Made by a program: the position numbers and the translations under genes. A stretch of 7,020 bases of DNA from an uncultured cyanobacterium (GTDB lineage: Bacteria > Cyanobacteriota > Cyanobacteriia > PCC-6307 > Cyanobiaceae), in contig CAIOXF010000070.1 in the NCBI GenBank assembly GCA_903862155.1, positions 1-7,020 of the forward strand. Direction: 5' to 3'. Below the pieces are notes generated by a model. That model was not told where the DNA came from. It did no database searches and saw only the letters and a program-made list of their open reading frames with translations. This document shows, one piece after another, positions 5,949-7,020 of this stretch. Every line of letters begins with the position of its first letter. Position 1 is the stretch's first letter.

Positions 5949-6956
5949 TCAGAACTGCTCCAGGAAGCGCAGATCGCTGGTGTAGAGGCGGCGGATGTCA
6001 TCGATGCCGTGGCGCACCATGCAGAAGCGCTCCACGCCCAGGCCGGCGGCGAAGCCGCTCCAGCGCTCCGGATCGAGGCCCATGCCCTCCAGCACGGCCG
6101 GATCCACCATCCCGCAGCCCATGACCTCCAGCCAGCGGCCGCGCCACTGCACATCCACCTCGGCGCTGGGCTCGGTGAAGGGGAAGTAGCTGGCGCGGAA
6201 ACGCACCGGCAGGTCGCCGAAGAACTGCTGCAGGAAGGCGGTCACGGTGCCGCGCAGATGGCTGAAATCCAGACCCTCATCGATGGCCAGCACCTCCACT
6301 TGGTGGAACACCGGTGAGTGGGTGGCATCCACCGCATCGCGCCGGTACACCCGGCCCGGGGCCACGATCCTCACCGGCGGCGGGTTGTTTTCCAGGTAGC
6401 GGATCTGTACCGGGGAGGTGTGGGTGCGCAGCAGCCGGCCATCACCGAGATAGAAGGTGTCCTGCATGTCCCGGGCGGGGTGATGCTCCGGGATGTTCAG
6501 CGCGGTGAAGTTGTAGTAGTCGGTCTCGATCTCGGGGCCTTCCGACACGCGGTAGCCGAGGCCCGAAAAGATGTCGACGATCTCCTCAATCGTGCTGATC
6601 AGCGGGTGGCGATGGCCTGGCGGCACATAGGTGCAGGGGGCCGTGACGTCGAGGGTTTCGCGGGCGATGCGCTCGGCCATCGCCGCCGATTTCACGGCCT
6701 GCAGACGCTCGCTCAGCAGGGTCTGCACCTGCTCTTTCAGCACGTTGGCGCGCTGGCCCACCACGGGGCGCTCATCGCCGGGCAGCTTGCCCATGGCACC
6801 CAGCACGGCCGAGAGGCGACCTTTCTTGCCCAGCAGCCCCACCCGCAGCTCCTCCAGCTCCGCAGCGGTGCCGGCTGCCCGGATCTCATCGGCGGCGGCG
6901 CGCTCCAGGGCGTCGAGCTGCTCGGTGAGCTGCTGCAGGGACACGGTGGCGCTCAC
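5949..6956 (-). CDS. pheS: phenylalanyl-tRNA synthetase alpha subunit
   Basis: A 335-residue class II aminoacyl-tRNA synthetase subunit that forms the (alpha-beta)2 enzyme with PheT and charges tRNA-Phe. Residues 1-85 form the N-terminal coiled-coil arm that binds tRNA, including LLGKKGRLSAVLGAMGKLP (41-59). The catalytic core shows GHRHPL (114-119), EGPEIETDYYNF (139-150), ALNIPEHHPARDMQDTFYL (152-170), the motif 2 region RTHTSPVQIR...GRVYRRDAVDATHSPVFHQVE (177-221), RASYFPFTEPSAEVDV (254-269) and motif 3 with GLGVERFCMVRHGIDDIR (305-322). Length is full and nothing key is missing. The start is GTG at 6956, the only in-frame start seen upstream of the conserved arm within the window, with AGAGG 5 nt before it. 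pheT is not adjacent on the downstream side, which is occupied by nadK, so the two subunits are encoded apart unless pheT lies to the right of the window. Confidence 0.97.
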   Translation of the reverse strand: MSATVSLQQLTEQLDALERAAADEIRAAGTAAELEELRVGLLGKKGRLSAVLGAMGKLPGDERPVVGQRANVLKEQVQTLLSERLQAVKSAAMAERIARETLDVTAPCTYVPPGHRHPLISTIEEIVDIFSGLGYRVSEGPEIETDYYNFTALNIPEHHPARDMQDTFYLGDGRLLRTHTSPVQIRYLENNPPPVRIVAPGRVYRRDAVDATHSPVFHQVEVLAIDEGLDFSHLRGTVTAFLQQFFGDLPVRFRASYFPFTEPSAEVDVQWRGRWLEVMGCGMVDPAVLEGMGLDPERWSGFAAGLGVERFCMVRHGIDDIRRLYTSDLRFLEQF

Positions 6957-7020
6957 GGCTGCCTCTGGCTCGGGGGCAAGGGGGAGACTGTACGGATCAG
7001 CCCTCTGCTGCTGCCATGGC
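6957..7020 (-). other. pheS upstream region, cut by the window edge
   Basis: 64 bp upstream of pheS. I see no clear promoter: TACAGT (6992-6987) resembles a -10 box but has no -35 partner at normal spacing. At the very edge, one minus-strand frame reads seven codons and a TGA (6997-6999), which could be the tail of an upstream gene or chance. Confidence 0.3.
6962..6966 (-). promoter_or_regulatory. Shine-Dalgarno for pheS
   Basis: AGAGG on the minus strand sits 5 nt before the GTG at 6956. It is a moderate match to the anti-Shine-Dalgarno and supports this GTG as the start. Confidence 0.5.

Overview
The window is a gene-dense, GC-rich (well above 60% by eye) stretch of bacterial chromosome. 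It most resembles a cyanobacterium of the Synechococcus/Cyanobium type. That assignment is an inference from three things: the gene set (fused CobL, a phenylalanyl-tRNA synthetase/NAD kinase cluster with an orphan OmpR-type regulator, a GH116 glycosidase), the high GC content, and one copy of the cyanobacterial HIP1 octamer. No rRNA, tRNA, insertion sequence, phage gene or CRISPR array was found. Seven protein genes cover almost everything, and the only gaps are 27, 54, 41 and 64 bp.

Left block, minus strand: a small helical protein of unknown function (2218-2463) is followed after 27 bp by a large GH116 beta-glucosidase/glucosylceramidase-family gene, which runs off the left edge (1-2190, first 730 residues present). 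Centre, plus strand: cobL (2518-3768), the fused CbiE-CbiT methyltransferase/decarboxylase of cobalamin synthesis. It diverges from the small gene across 54 bp and meets the next gene tail to tail with a 19-bp overlap. Right block, minus strand: pheS (5949-6956), nadK (4993-5907), an OmpR-type response regulator (4322-4996) and a secreted DUF192 protein (3750-4325). The last three are joined by two ATGA start/stop overlaps, which strongly suggests one translationally coupled operon, probably transcribed with pheS.

Most genes are housekeeping functions: tRNA charging, NADP supply and corrin ring synthesis. The point most worth a second look is the regulator. Its winged-helix DNA-binding domain is intact, but its receiver domain has lost the acidic pocket, the phospho-acceptor aspartate and the conserved lysine, so it cannot work by ordinary phosphotransfer. 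It is also translationally coupled to NAD kinase. The GH116 enzyme keeps both catalytic residues; its natural substrate in such an organism is not obvious. I see no clear sign of a wholly new multi-gene system.
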